Shown here: positions 1 to 7,762 of the stretch, piece after piece | Position numbering within the stretch: the first letter of the stretch is position 1 | Layout of the letters: each line of letters starts with the position of its first letter | Source: Massilia sp. WG5 | Lineage (GTDB): Bacteria > Pseudomonadota > Gammaproteobacteria > Burkholderiales > Burkholderiaceae_D | Length of the DNA stretch: 64,000 nt | Reading direction: 5' to 3' | Assembly: GCF_001412595.2 (NCBI RefSeq) | Contig: NZ_CP012640.2 | Span: 1 to 64,000 of the forward strand | Made by a program: the position numbers and the translations under genes | Notes under the pieces: model-generated | Database searches by the model: none | What the model was told of the DNA's origin: nothing | The model's input: the letters and a program-made list of their open reading frames with translations, nothing else

Positions 1-138
1 AAATCCAAGTCATTAAAAATCAAAGACTTGGTATCAATTTTCGTTCCGCAAACGCGTGTTTTACGTCGCCCTGATCGCCCTATGAAAACGGATGACCTCG
101 GGGCGTTTTGCGGAAACGAATTTGTTGTACCCTCCGCC
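1..138. other. non-coding left end of prophage with integrase-arm-like motifs
   Basis: No credible gene is visible. A 7-bp hairpin (5-11 with 25-31) is followed by T-rich sequence. The motif GCGTTTTGCGGAAA lies at 103-116, and a near copy lies inverted at 42-56. The same 14-mer follows the integrase stop codon at 39456-39469. This looks like the attL side, with integrase-binding repeats between the last late gene and the host. The exact boundary is not resolved and the true end could lie left of the window. Confidence 0.45.
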
Positions 139-267
139 TCATCTCTCCGGTGCTGGCTGAGACGGCGCGACGTCGGGCGCAGGCGCCGGCGGTATGATGA
201 CCTTACCGTCGACCACCTGCACCACCAGCACCGCACCCGCCGGCGTGAGCAGGTGGATGTCCATCAT
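139..267 (-). CDS. 42-aa phage protein with Pro/Ala-rich tail
   Basis: This is the last gene of the late operon. The start is chosen at 267 because its ATG overlaps the TGA of the DUF1353 gene (ATGA), which continues the chain of 4-base overlaps in the lysis block. The protein begins MMDIHLLTPAG, has a short hydrophobic beta-like stretch (residues 11-25), and ends in a proline/alanine-rich tail. No family is recognised. Translational coupling is the main evidence that it is real, and a role in lysis or virion assembly is only inferred from position. Confidence 0.5.
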   Translation of the reverse strand: MMDIHLLTPAGAVLVVQVVDGKVIIPPAPAPDVAPSQPAPER

Positions 268-647
268 GCCGCCTCGGGCGCCGGTGGGTCCCAGTGCGAA
301 CCGCCACCCAGCCTTACCCCTGCCCACATCAGCCACCGGCGCCAGGCCGGCACGCCGGTAACCGCCGAGGCCTCGCGCAGCACGGCATCAGCCGTGGCGC
401 GGTCGACCAAGTGCGTGCTGTACAGGTAGTCGTGCACGATCGCCGCCAGGCTCGCCGTGTCGCCGCAGAGGTCATAGACGAGCGGAATGCGCGGCACACT
501 GGCCAGGTCGGTACGGAAGCCGAACGGCACGGTGAAGGTCTGCTTCGCGGCGTCGGACTGGTAGACCACCGGCTGCACAACGATCCATTGCCCGTCGTCC
601 TGGTCGGTGGCCGGCGCGAGTGCACCGCGCTGGAGAAAGGCGCTCAA
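264..647 (-). CDS. DUF1353 family phage protein
   Basis: A 127-aa protein with the DUF1353 signature: a VPFGFRTDLASVPRIP segment (about residues 39-54), then AAIVHDYLY and a C-terminal helix with WRRWLMWAGV. Members are common near lysis or tail genes of phages and their function is unknown. The start is taken as TTG at 647, whose TTGA overlaps the TGA of the upstream lipoprotein gene. The next upstream in-frame ATG would put most of the lipoprotein gene in a second frame. The protein is cytoplasmic, with no signal peptide or membrane segment. Confidence 0.75.
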   Translation of the reverse strand: MSAFLQRGALAPATDQDDGQWIVVQPVVYQSDAAKQTFTVPFGFRTDLASVPRIPLVYDLCGDTASLAAIVHDYLYSTHLVDRATADAVLREASAVTGVPAWRRWLMWAGVRLGGGSHWDPPAPEAA

Positions 648-928
648 GACTTTGCCGCCGGCTGGATGGTCGCCGCGTCCAGCAGTTCGGCGCTGGTCTT
701 GTCGCCCGGTGCCAGGCATAGCGAGCGTACGGCCGGTACGATCTCCGGATGGCGCGCGATTGCGGACAGCGGTAGGCCGCACAGCGAGACCTTCTGCGCC
801 TCGATCACGGTGTCGTTCGCCGCGCGCGCGCCGGTGACGGCGACGGAGCCGTAGGCCTGGACGGCCTGCTGCACGCCTGCGCAGCCGGTGAGGGCGAGCA
901 GGACGGCCAGGGTGATGATCTTCTTCAT
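644..928 (-). CDS. small phage lipoprotein in the lysis block
   Basis: A 94-aa protein with a short lipoprotein signal: MKK, a hydrophobic core, then lipobox LTGC with Cys16 as the lipidated residue. The mature part is alanine-rich with two further cysteines (50 and 71). The ATG at 928 overlaps the TGA of the HNH gene (ATGA). Its place after holin, endolysin and HNH suggests an outer-membrane lysis factor. However, it lacks the proline-rich look of a typical Rz1 o-spanin, and no i-spanin gene was found beside it, so the spanin role is only a possibility. Confidence 0.65.
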   Translation of the reverse strand: MKKIITLAVLLALTGCAGVQQAVQAYGSVAVTGARAANDTVIEAQKVSLCGLPLSAIARHPEIVPAVRSLCLAPGDKTSAELLDAATIQPAAKS

Positions 929-1290
929 GCATGCTCCTGTTGGGTGGTGGGGCGGGTGGTGAACTTGCGCAGCCAAGCCGCGGCGTCGACGCTCACGTCG
1001 GCGTTGAAGCTCTTGAAATTGCCGAGGTGACCGAACCAGAGGTGGCAGTTCACGCCGCCGCGGTTTGCCTCGCACAGGGTGATGAGGTTGGCCGGGTCCA
1101 GCTCGAGCTCGGGGTGAAGGTGAAAGGGCCGCTTGTGGTGCACCTCGAGTTTCTCGGCGCCGCCGCACACGGCACAGCAAGGATTGGCGGCCAGATGCTG
1201 CGCGCGCACGGCCGGCCACTTCCCGGAGCGGCGCGCGGTCAGCGGGTGCTTGCCTTGGGCCGCGTTCACCAGGTGTTTGACGATGCTCAT
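925..1290 (-). CDS. HNH endonuclease
   Basis: A 121-aa HNH nuclease. Visible elements are Cys39/Cys42 (CAVCG), His51-His52 (VHHKRPF), Asn69 in the PANLITLCE motif, and Cys82-His83 before WFGHLGN. Such nucleases often sit near packaging genes of cos/pac phages and aid terminase. Here the gene is embedded in the lysis block, overlapping the endolysin stop and the lipoprotein start by four bases each. It could be a free-standing homing nuclease that became fixed in the late operon. Confidence 0.85.
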   Translation of the reverse strand: MSIVKHLVNAAQGKHPLTARRSGKWPAVRAQHLAANPCCAVCGGAEKLEVHHKRPFHLHPELELDPANLITLCEANRGGVNCHLWFGHLGNFKSFNADVSVDAAAWLRKFTTRPTTQQEHA

Positions 1291-1757
1291 GCGGCCACCG
1301 CCTTCCGGCCGAGGAACATAGCCGCTTCGGCAGCGCGCCGCTTGACCAGGCCCGGCAAGATCACGTCCTTACCGTTCACCTTGGCGTGTACCCAGAGGCG
1401 GAACTGGTCGGCAGCCGCGTCCATCCTGCCCTTGTTCAGCAGGATCAAAAGCGTCGAGCTGCCGAATTTTTTCGCGCCCAAGTTGAACACGAAGTCGCAC
1501 AGGGCGTCGAACTGACCCTGGGTCAGTGGCACCTTCACCAGCGATGCAACGGTGGCGGCTGTGTCTTCGAGGTCCTGCGACAGCCAGATGTCGGCCTGCT
1601 GCACCGAGCAGGTGTCGCCGATCTTCACGCCCTTCGTATGGCCCCAGCCGATCGTCGGAACACCGGCCGGGCACAGGTAGGCGATCAAGCGGCGCTGCTC
1701 GGACGCGCAGACCAGCGCGCGGCAGGCGGGGGATGGCTTCATGTCAGCGGGCGGCAT
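1287..1757 (-). CDS. endolysin, T4-type lysozyme (GH24)
   Basis: A 156-aa muramidase that cleaves the glycan strands of murein at the end of the lytic cycle. The T4-lysozyme catalytic spacing is visible as Glu20-8-Cys29-5-Thr35 within SEQRRLIAYLCPAGVPTIGW. Cys stands where T4 lysozyme has Asp, as in a known subset of phage lysozymes. No SAR or signal anchor is present, so export should depend on the holin. ATG 1757 is preferred over the internal ATG at 1742 because AAGGAGGA lies six bases upstream. It overlaps the holin gene by 14 bases. Confidence 0.92.
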   Translation of the reverse strand: MPPADMKPSPACRALVCASEQRRLIAYLCPAGVPTIGWGHTKGVKIGDTCSVQQADIWLSQDLEDTAATVASLVKVPLTQGQFDALCDFVFNLGAKKFGSSTLLILLNKGRMDAAADQFRLWVHAKVNGKDVILPGLVKRRAAEAAMFLGRKAVAA

Positions 1758-2109
1758 GGTCTTCCTCCTTCGGGGTCGGGAACTTCATGTCGGCCCAGGC
1801 GCCCAGCTTCTCCTCCGCGCGGAACAGCGCACGGCTGCCCATGTGCGACGTGATGCCGACCACGGCCGCAGTCAGGGAAGCGTCCCAGTTCAGCCAGTTG
1901 CATGCCTTGAAAGTGAGGATGCCGACAAAAGCCGACGTGGCCAGCTCGCCGATGAACTCGGTGAAGTTCCAGGCGCGCACGTGGCCGGTCTTCAGTTTCT
2001 GGATGAACGAGACGAAGCCACCGAGCAGCGACAGGCCGATCACCCACAGCCAGGTAAGCATTTCAGCGAAGTCGTGTGCGCCGCCGGGCGGAGGAGTGGA
2101 GGGATTCAT
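1744..2109 (-). CDS. holin with three transmembrane segments
   Basis: A 121-aa inner-membrane protein with hydrophobic helices at about residues 17-35, 52-68 and 78-92, and a charged C-terminus ending KEEDHAAR. The pattern FAEMLTWLWVIGLSLLGGFVSFIQKL resembles the LydA/phage_holin_3 family. It lies directly upstream of, and overlaps, the endolysin gene, as expected for a lysis cassette. The start at 2109 has AAAGGACACC upstream, just behind a terminator hairpin. It forms the membrane lesion that releases endolysin. Confidence 0.85.
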   Translation of the reverse strand: MNPSTPPPGGAHDFAEMLTWLWVIGLSLLGGFVSFIQKLKTGHVRAWNFTEFIGELATSAFVGILTFKACNWLNWDASLTAAVVGITSHMGSRALFRAEEKLGAWADMKFPTPKEEDHAAR

Positions 2110-2121
2110 GGTGTCCTTTCA

Positions 2122-2152
2122 GGAAAAGAAAAGGCCACCTCATGGGGTGGCC
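2122..2152 (-). terminator. intrinsic terminator before the lysis cassette
   Basis: On the minus strand a GGCCACC stem (2133-2152) with a short loop is followed by TTTTCTTTTCC. It lies after the ejection-protein gene and immediately upstream of the holin ribosome-binding site. It would therefore lower lysis-gene expression relative to structural genes unless transcription is antiterminated. Confidence 0.75.
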
Positions 2153-2181
2153 TATAATTGGGAAAACGACAAGGGGACTAC

Positions 2182-2259
2182 ATGCACTACGACCCGATCC
2201 AACTGGGCTCCTTCATTGCCTTCATCATCATTGCGTGGTGGAACTCGCGCCGGAGATGA
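2182..2259 (+). CDS. 25-aa single-pass membrane peptide, opposite to the late operon
   Basis: An ATG at 2182 opens 25 codons ending TGA at 2257-2259, exactly adjacent to the convergent stop of the 707-aa ejection protein at 2260. The peptide starts MHYDPIQLGSFIAF, continues with an Ile/Ala/Trp-rich hydrophobic core and ends NSRRR, a classic single-span helix with a positive tail. AAGGGG lies six bases before the ATG, and TATAAT (2153-2158) lies 23 bases before it. It is the only plus-strand candidate gene in the first 28 kb. It could be a small lysis modulator or toxin-like peptide. Function is unknown and the reality of the gene is unproven. Confidence 0.45.
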   Translation: MHYDPIQLGSFIAFIIIAWWNSRRR

Positions 2260-4383
2260 TCACCGGTTCCGATCATCCTGCTGGAGCAGGAACGCGGCCG
2301 GCGACAGGGCCATGCCCGGCGCGAGCACCGGTACACGCGGCTGCGGCACGGCCAGATTCGACGGTACGTTCAGCGCCTGGCCGGCCTTCATCCCGATGAC
2401 GATGTTCTGCGCCGCCGGCTGCACCGCGGACCCGAGCATCGGAATCTTCGACAGCAGCGCGCTGTTCGCGATCCGATCCAGCAACATGGCACCCGCAGTA
2501 CCGGCCGTGTTCGAATTGTTCACAGCCGAGCCGGATGGCTGGAACTGCTCGTAACTCGCCACGCGCCCGATCGCTTTCATCTGGGCAACCTCCTCCGGCT
2601 TGAAGAACAGGTTCAGCTTGCGGTCCCCGATGGCCTTCAGTGCAGCGTTGTAGTTCGACTGGCTGAAGTTGCCCACCTCGTCGGCCGCACCACCCAGCGC
2701 CTTCTGCTTCAGGTAGCCGGCGATCTGCTGGCGGACCGCATTCATCGCATCCTGACTGCCGCCGATCTGGTTCTTGAGCTGGGCCACGCTCATCACGCTC
2801 GCACCATTGCCGCTGCCAACGATGAACTGCTGCACGAACTTGTCAGGCTCAACGCCATCGCGCACCGCCGCCAGCGCGGGCGTGCTCTCGACCGTCTGCA
2901 TCCAGTTGCGGTTCGCGGCGCGTGCCCGCGTAAAGGCGTCGATCGCATCCTGGCCGAGGCTTGCCACCGGCGCGGCGCCGGCCAGCCCGCCGGGTGCGGC
3001 CATCTGATTGCCGCCGAAGGTCGGCGTGGGACCGCCCTGGCCGAGCAGCGGCGTCTCATCAAGCGCCTGCCGTACGAGACCCAGGGCGGTGCGCACGTTG
3101 CCGTCGCTGCTGTTGCGCTGCAGCTTGCCGATGCCAGTCTTGAACTGCTCCGCGATGTCGACGTTCAGCGGGATCTGGCCGCTGGCGAAGCCATTCAGCT
3201 TGTTCCTGATATCCGGCGTCAGGAAGCTTTCGACGTTGGCGTCGTTCAGCAGGTCGCCCGCACGCTGAGTAAAGGCGTATGGGTCCAGCGGCGCAGCACG
3301 CCCGGCAGAGTCGCGCGCCTGCCCGTAGAGGGCATTAATGATGGACTGCTCCTGCGCGTCCCGGCCAGCCAGCGCGCCCATGATCGTCTGCGCCCCGCCG
3401 ATCTGGTCACCGCCAAGGCCGGCGCCGAGATCGTTCAGGCCATTGATCAGCGCGCGGTTGTTCGCGTTCTGCGTTTGTCCGAGCTGCTGCGCGGCTGGAT
3501 CCTTGCTGTTGATACCCAGCTTCGCCAGGTTCTTCTGCTGTGACACGATGGCCGGGTCCAGCGTCAGGCCGGCCGCGGTCGGCGTCGCGCCGGTGAGCCG
3601 GTAGTCGGCCAGGCGCCGGATTGCCTCAGGGTCGAGCACGCCGCTCGTCTTGTAGGCTGCGGCGACGTCGTTGCGGATCCCGCTGGCCACGTTCGTCGGC
3701 AAGTCACCCAGCGTGAGGCCGGATGGCTGCAGCGCGCTGTTGATCGTGACTTCCACCTGCTGCGGCACGCTGGTTTTCGGCGCGACGACGCGGGCGGCAG
3801 CACTGGCACCCCGTTGTGCGACACCCATTGCAGCGGGAGCAGCCAGGCCACCCGCAACCGAGGCCAGCATCTGCGCCAAGTCGTTGCCGCCGGTTTCACG
3901 GGTGTAGCCGCCAGCGCCTCCGGCGCCAGCTGCCGACACGAGCTGCTGACCAGGGTTCGCGGCCATCACACGGCCTACAGCCTGCGCCGTACCGGTAGCG
4001 TTCTTGGCCAGCGCAGCACCGGCACCAACCGGAACCACGGTGCCTGCCATCGTGCGCGCGACGTCGCCGACCACGCGCTCCTGTGCCGTGCGTGGCTGCG
4101 GCAGACCGAGCTGGTCGGCCAGCAGCGTGCCGCTGCCAGGCTTTGAGTTGACGCCAACCGCGTTCAGACCGGCACGGATCGGCGAGGCCAGAAAGTCCAG
4201 CGCGCCACCGACGCCCTCCAAGCCATAGCGCGCGGTCAGGCCGAGCTGGCGCGGCACATCGGCGATGGCATCGTTCAGCTGCTGGCCGAATGGCTTCGGC
4301 TGCGGCGCGGGCGCGTTATCGGGCAAGAGGGTGTACGTACCCTTTACCGGTTGGCCGCTGTCATCGAGCAGGGTGTATCCCAT
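2260..4383 (-). CDS. large internal virion / DNA ejection protein
   Basis: A 707-aa protein, Ala/Gly/Gln rich, with no signal peptide. Hydrophobic stretches occur around residues 110-200, and helical segments follow. It is the third of three consecutive genes (7478 to 2260) of the size and composition expected for podoviral internal head proteins, which are ejected with DNA to form a trans-envelope conduit. The start at 4383 is three bases from the stop of the preceding gene. The assignment is from position and composition; no enzymatic motif (for example transglycosylase) was recognised. Confidence 0.6.
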   Translation of the reverse strand: MGYTLLDDSGQPVKGTYTLLPDNAPAPQPKPFGQQLNDAIADVPRQLGLTARYGLEGVGGALDFLASPIRAGLNAVGVNSKPGSGTLLADQLGLPQPRTAQERVVGDVARTMAGTVVPVGAGAALAKNATGTAQAVGRVMAANPGQQLVSAAGAGGAGGYTRETGGNDLAQMLASVAGGLAAPAAMGVAQRGASAAARVVAPKTSVPQQVEVTINSALQPSGLTLGDLPTNVASGIRNDVAAAYKTSGVLDPEAIRRLADYRLTGATPTAAGLTLDPAIVSQQKNLAKLGINSKDPAAQQLGQTQNANNRALINGLNDLGAGLGGDQIGGAQTIMGALAGRDAQEQSIINALYGQARDSAGRAAPLDPYAFTQRAGDLLNDANVESFLTPDIRNKLNGFASGQIPLNVDIAEQFKTGIGKLQRNSSDGNVRTALGLVRQALDETPLLGQGGPTPTFGGNQMAAPGGLAGAAPVASLGQDAIDAFTRARAANRNWMQTVESTPALAAVRDGVEPDKFVQQFIVGSGNGASVMSVAQLKNQIGGSQDAMNAVRQQIAGYLKQKALGGAADEVGNFSQSNYNAALKAIGDRKLNLFFKPEEVAQMKAIGRVASYEQFQPSGSAVNNSNTAGTAGAMLLDRIANSALLSKIPMLGSAVQPAAQNIVIGMKAGQALNVPSNLAVPQPRVPVLAPGMALSPAAFLLQQDDRNR

Positions 4384-4386
4384 GTG

Positions 4387-6150
4387 TTATTCCTTTACCC
4401 ATTTCCCGCCCACCGAGCGATAGATCGTCCCGTTATCGGCGCGCATGCGCTTTCCGTCGAACTGCGCAGCCGGAGGCAGCATGTTGAAGGTCTGGCCAGC
4501 CGCCGGCGCCTGCGCGGCTGGTGCGGCACCATGTGCTTTCGCGTCCGGCTGGTACGTGCGCGGGTCGGCCCCGCTGGCGAACTGCTGCTGGGCGCTGTAA
4601 TAGCCCTGCACGTCGTGGCTCATCTTGAACGGCAGCAGCTTCTGATACATCGCCTGGCGCATCCTCACCTGCCCGGCCACCTCGTCGGCAGCTGCAACGA
4701 TTGCCTCCGGCTGCATATGGCTGTTCGGGTTGGCCGCCTGAGCCAGCGACTGCAGCGCATCGGAGCCGCCGCCGCTCGCGCCGAGGCGCATGTTGATCGC
4801 CAACATATTGGCGTTCTTGTTCAGCAGGTCAGTGGCAGTAGCCAGGTCCTTTTGCTTCTGGAAGCCGCCCAGGGTCAGCAGGCCATTGATATACGCCAGC
4901 TTGTCGGCACTGCTGCCGGTGATCGCCTTACCCGAAAGCTGCTTGATGTTGTCGAGCAGGGCGAGGGTCGTCGGCGCCTGCTTGTTAGCCGAGTACAGGT
5001 CGTTGAAGTCGCTGTTCATCGTGTCAACGTCGCCGTCGATCGACTTCTGAACGCCTGGTGCGAGCCCTGGGCGAATCACCGACGTATTAGATGTTGAGCC
5101 TGGTCGCATCCCGAACTGCTTGGCTGCAGCATCATAAAATGCCTTTTTCTGCGTCGGGCTCATGTGTGTGACATCGAAGCCCGGTTGGCCCGGCATCGGT
5201 TCGCGCTGTGCAGGCTGCGGCTGCTGTTGTCCACGTGCGACTGCCAGCTTGTTCGTGTAGACCGGATTTCCATACTCATCGTAGCCGGCAATCGGCTCAG
5301 CCTGGTTGGTGCCAGCACGCTCAGCGTAGGCGTTGGCCTGCTCTACTTCGGCTGCGCCCTGCAGCGGCGAAACGCCAACCACCTTGCCGCCTACGATCTG
5401 AGGAACGGCGTTCTTCGGGATCATCGGTGCCATGGACACGATCTGACCGCTGGAGTCATACATCGGCGCGCCTGCGCGGCCGGCCACCAGCGGGATGTTG
5501 TTCTGCTTGGCCACCTGCTGCTGCATGATCTGGCGCCCGAGGGTTGAATTTGGATCGATGCCGGCCTGCTCGAGCAGCTTGGTAAAGTCCGTCGGCTTAG
5601 TGCGGTCGTTAATCCAGCCGCCTATATTTTCCCCATTTTTGAAAGCCAGATCAGCTGCGATTGCCGCCGAAGGGATGCCACCAAAGCCACTGGCACCCGT
5701 TGAGCCGGGCGCTCCTGCCGGCCTGGATGTCTGGGCAAAATCTGCCGGGGCAAAGAAACCTGGCGTATTGACCGTACGTCCATCTGTATCAGTACTACCC
5801 ATCGGCAGGGAAGGTGGGAGCGTTGGGCCGGACGGCGGTGCGTTACCGGCCCCCGCTCCTACCGCCGACCCGCCGCCCATGTTCGCCGCGAGGAAGCTGT
5901 TGATCAGGTCATTCTTGCGCGTAGCCTGCGCGACTTGCTGCTGGAGCATCTGCATCTGCATCTGCTCCTTCTGGCGGTCCAGGCCCTGCTGCTGACCAGC
6001 CTGGAAGCCGGTATAGCCTGCACCTACGACCTGGCCGAGGCTATGCGGCATCAGCGACGGCCCGGATGCGTTGAGCATCTGCGCTGCCGCGGCCAGCAGA
6101 CCCTGCTGCTGCGGGTCCGCGCTGGTGAACATATCAAGTAATCCTGGCAT
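4387..6150 (-). CDS. internal virion / ejection protein
   Basis: A 587-aa protein starting MPGLLDMFTSADPQQQ, with Gln/Met-rich helices (residues 50-85) and long Gly/Pro/Ala linkers. Its central part contains HMSPTQKKAFYDAAAKQFGM. It ends with a beta-like YRSVGGKWVKE tail similar to the C-termini of small phage virion proteins. It lies between the 439-aa and 707-aa genes with 3-8 base gaps, so the three are probably translated together. The role as an ejected internal protein is inferred from context. Confidence 0.6.
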   Translation of the reverse strand: MPGLLDMFTSADPQQQGLLAAAAQMLNASGPSLMPHSLGQVVGAGYTGFQAGQQQGLDRQKEQMQMQMLQQQVAQATRKNDLINSFLAANMGGGSAVGAGAGNAPPSGPTLPPSLPMGSTDTDGRTVNTPGFFAPADFAQTSRPAGAPGSTGASGFGGIPSAAIAADLAFKNGENIGGWINDRTKPTDFTKLLEQAGIDPNSTLGRQIMQQQVAKQNNIPLVAGRAGAPMYDSSGQIVSMAPMIPKNAVPQIVGGKVVGVSPLQGAAEVEQANAYAERAGTNQAEPIAGYDEYGNPVYTNKLAVARGQQQPQPAQREPMPGQPGFDVTHMSPTQKKAFYDAAAKQFGMRPGSTSNTSVIRPGLAPGVQKSIDGDVDTMNSDFNDLYSANKQAPTTLALLDNIKQLSGKAITGSSADKLAYINGLLTLGGFQKQKDLATATDLLNKNANMLAINMRLGASGGGSDALQSLAQAANPNSHMQPEAIVAAADEVAGQVRMRQAMYQKLLPFKMSHDVQGYYSAQQQFASGADPRTYQPDAKAHGAAPAAQAPAAGQTFNMLPPAAQFDGKRMRADNGTIYRSVGGKWVKE

Positions 6151-6158
6151 GTCAGTCC

Positions 6159-7478
6159 TCAGAAGGAAAAGTTCATGAAGCCGTTGGTGTTAATCGGGAG
6201 CGACTGGCTGCCGATCGTCTTGGCCATGTTGTCGACCGAGCTCGGCACGTTGAACACGGAGGTGCCGCCAGTGGGCCCGCCCAGCAGGCCACCCAGCTGA
6301 CTGCCCAGCATCGCACCGCCCAGAATATTGCCGGCCGTGTTCTGGTACAGCGGCTGCGACACGTTCCCGGTGGTCTGGTTGGTGGTCGTGCCGGTGCTCG
6401 TCCCGCTGCTCGTGCCGTTGTTGGTCGTGGTCGCGCCTGCGCCGAGGAATGGCTGAAGAATGCCCGCACCCATCCCCAAGCGGCTCAGGTCAGAATTGCC
6501 GTAGCCTGCGGCCGTGCCCAGCAGACCTTGCTGCAGCTGCACACCATTCGCCATCTTCGAAGCGTTCAGGGCATTCGTCGAGTTTTCCGACCCCATGTTC
6601 GCGATGTCGGCCGCCTGGCGCGCCGCGGCGTCCTGCTGGGCGGTGCCATACTGTTGCGCGCTCAGGCCTTGCGCCGCCGACAGCGCGCGGTTCTGGCCAT
6701 TCTCGTAGGCGCCTGCCAGGGCCGACGAGTTCGCCGCGGTGGTGCCCAGCCCGAACTGCGTGTTCGAATTGTTCAACTGTTTCGTCAGGTCGCTGATCGC
6801 CAGGCCCTCGGCTACGCCTTGGCGGCTGCCGCCATATTGGCCGGCCAGAACGCTATTGCTGCGGATGCCCGGCAGGATGTCACGCTGCAGGTTGTTGGTC
6901 AGGTCGGTCTGGTTCTGCTGGAACTGGGCACCGGCCAGCGCGTTGCCGGCCTGCAGCGAACTCATCAGCTTCGAGGTGTCACCGCCGGCCAGCAGGCTCT
7001 GGAAGGTGGGCGCCAGGTCGATATTGTTCTGGCTCGGCGCGCTGATCTGTGCCGCCTGCATCCTTGGCGTCGTGAACTGGTCGTTCGCCAGCGCGTTGGT
7101 CGTTGCATAGCCATTGTTGAGGATCTGGCCCGCGTTCGCGTTCAGGAAGCTGTTGCCGATGCCCGACAGGTTCGAGCCGCCGTTCAGCATGTTGCCCAAG
7201 CCGCCGAGTACGCCGCCATTCCCGTTCAGGCCCAGCAGCTGTGCCACGGCTGGATTCAGCGTGTTGCTCGACGTGTTGCTGGTCGTGCTGCTCTGGGTGT
7301 TGTTTTGCGTTCCATTCTGCGTGCCGCTCTGGTTCGTTTGCTGGGTTCCGGACTGCGATGAGCCGGAGCCGCCGAGAGCACTGCCGAGTGCGCCGCCGAT
7401 CGCGCCGCCGATGCCAGGAGCGAAAATGTTGCCCACTACCGAGCCGGCGATGGGGAGGAGCGAGGAGAGAAAGCCCAT
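6159..7478 (-). CDS. internal virion protein with hydrophobic Gly-rich N-terminus
   Basis: A 439-aa protein. Residues 1-40 form a glycine-zipper-like hydrophobic segment (GSVVGNIFAPGIGGAIGG). A Ser/Thr/Asn/Gln-rich stretch follows (about 40-75), then helical sequence with AAARQAADIANMG. Membrane-active N-termini like this are typical of podoviral ejection proteins and phage DNA-transfer proteins. It is the first of three consecutive large virion genes. The family is not identified by name, and the function is inferred. Confidence 0.6.
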   Translation of the reverse strand: MGFLSSLLPIAGSVVGNIFAPGIGGAIGGALGSALGGSGSSQSGTQQTNQSGTQNGTQNNTQSSTTSNTSSNTLNPAVAQLLGLNGNGGVLGGLGNMLNGGSNLSGIGNSFLNANAGQILNNGYATTNALANDQFTTPRMQAAQISAPSQNNIDLAPTFQSLLAGGDTSKLMSSLQAGNALAGAQFQQNQTDLTNNLQRDILPGIRSNSVLAGQYGGSRQGVAEGLAISDLTKQLNNSNTQFGLGTTAANSSALAGAYENGQNRALSAAQGLSAQQYGTAQQDAAARQAADIANMGSENSTNALNASKMANGVQLQQGLLGTAAGYGNSDLSRLGMGAGILQPFLGAGATTTNNGTSSGTSTGTTTNQTTGNVSQPLYQNTAGNILGGAMLGSQLGGLLGGPTGGTSVFNVPSSVDNMAKTIGSQSLPINTNGFMNFSF

Positions 7479-7492
7479 AGTTTTTTACCCTT

Positions 7493-7762
7493 TTATCCGA
7501 GAAAGTTCCACTTCGTTCCGTCGTAGCGATACAAACCGGCGCCACTGCCGGGGTTCCACTGGGTGCCGTCGGCGTTGCGCAGCATCCCAGCGCGCGGCTT
7601 CGCCGGCGGCGCATATACCACCGGCGCAAAGCCGTCCGCAACGGCGTCGATCGCGGCCTTGAGCTTCGCCATCTCCTCGCGCAGGAAGCGCTGGAGCTGC
7701 GCGGGATCTGCCGGCGGATCGCCGGGCTGGTAGCTGATCGTGCTGCTGTTTGTCGGCCGCAT
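7493..7762 (-). CDS. 89-aa small virion-associated protein
   Basis: The protein has a proline-rich N-terminus, one helix (residues 22-45) and a C-terminal NADGTQWNPGSGAGLYRYDGTKWNFLG segment, given here in part: the YRYDGTKW motif is frequent at the ends of phage tail and fibre accessory proteins. The ATG at 7762 abuts the TAA of the 520-aa gene, giving tight coupling. The function is unknown and probably structural. Confidence 0.6.
   Translation of the reverse strand: MRPTNSSTISYQPGDPPADPAQLQRFLREEMAKLKAAIDAVADGFAPVVYAPPAKPRAGMLRNADGTQWNPGSGAGLYRYDGTKWNFLG

Noticed and set aside
28..429. Plus-strand 133-codon frame at the left end
   Set aside because: Runs antisense through the coupled lysis genes, is Arg/His-rich, and has no ribosome-binding site.
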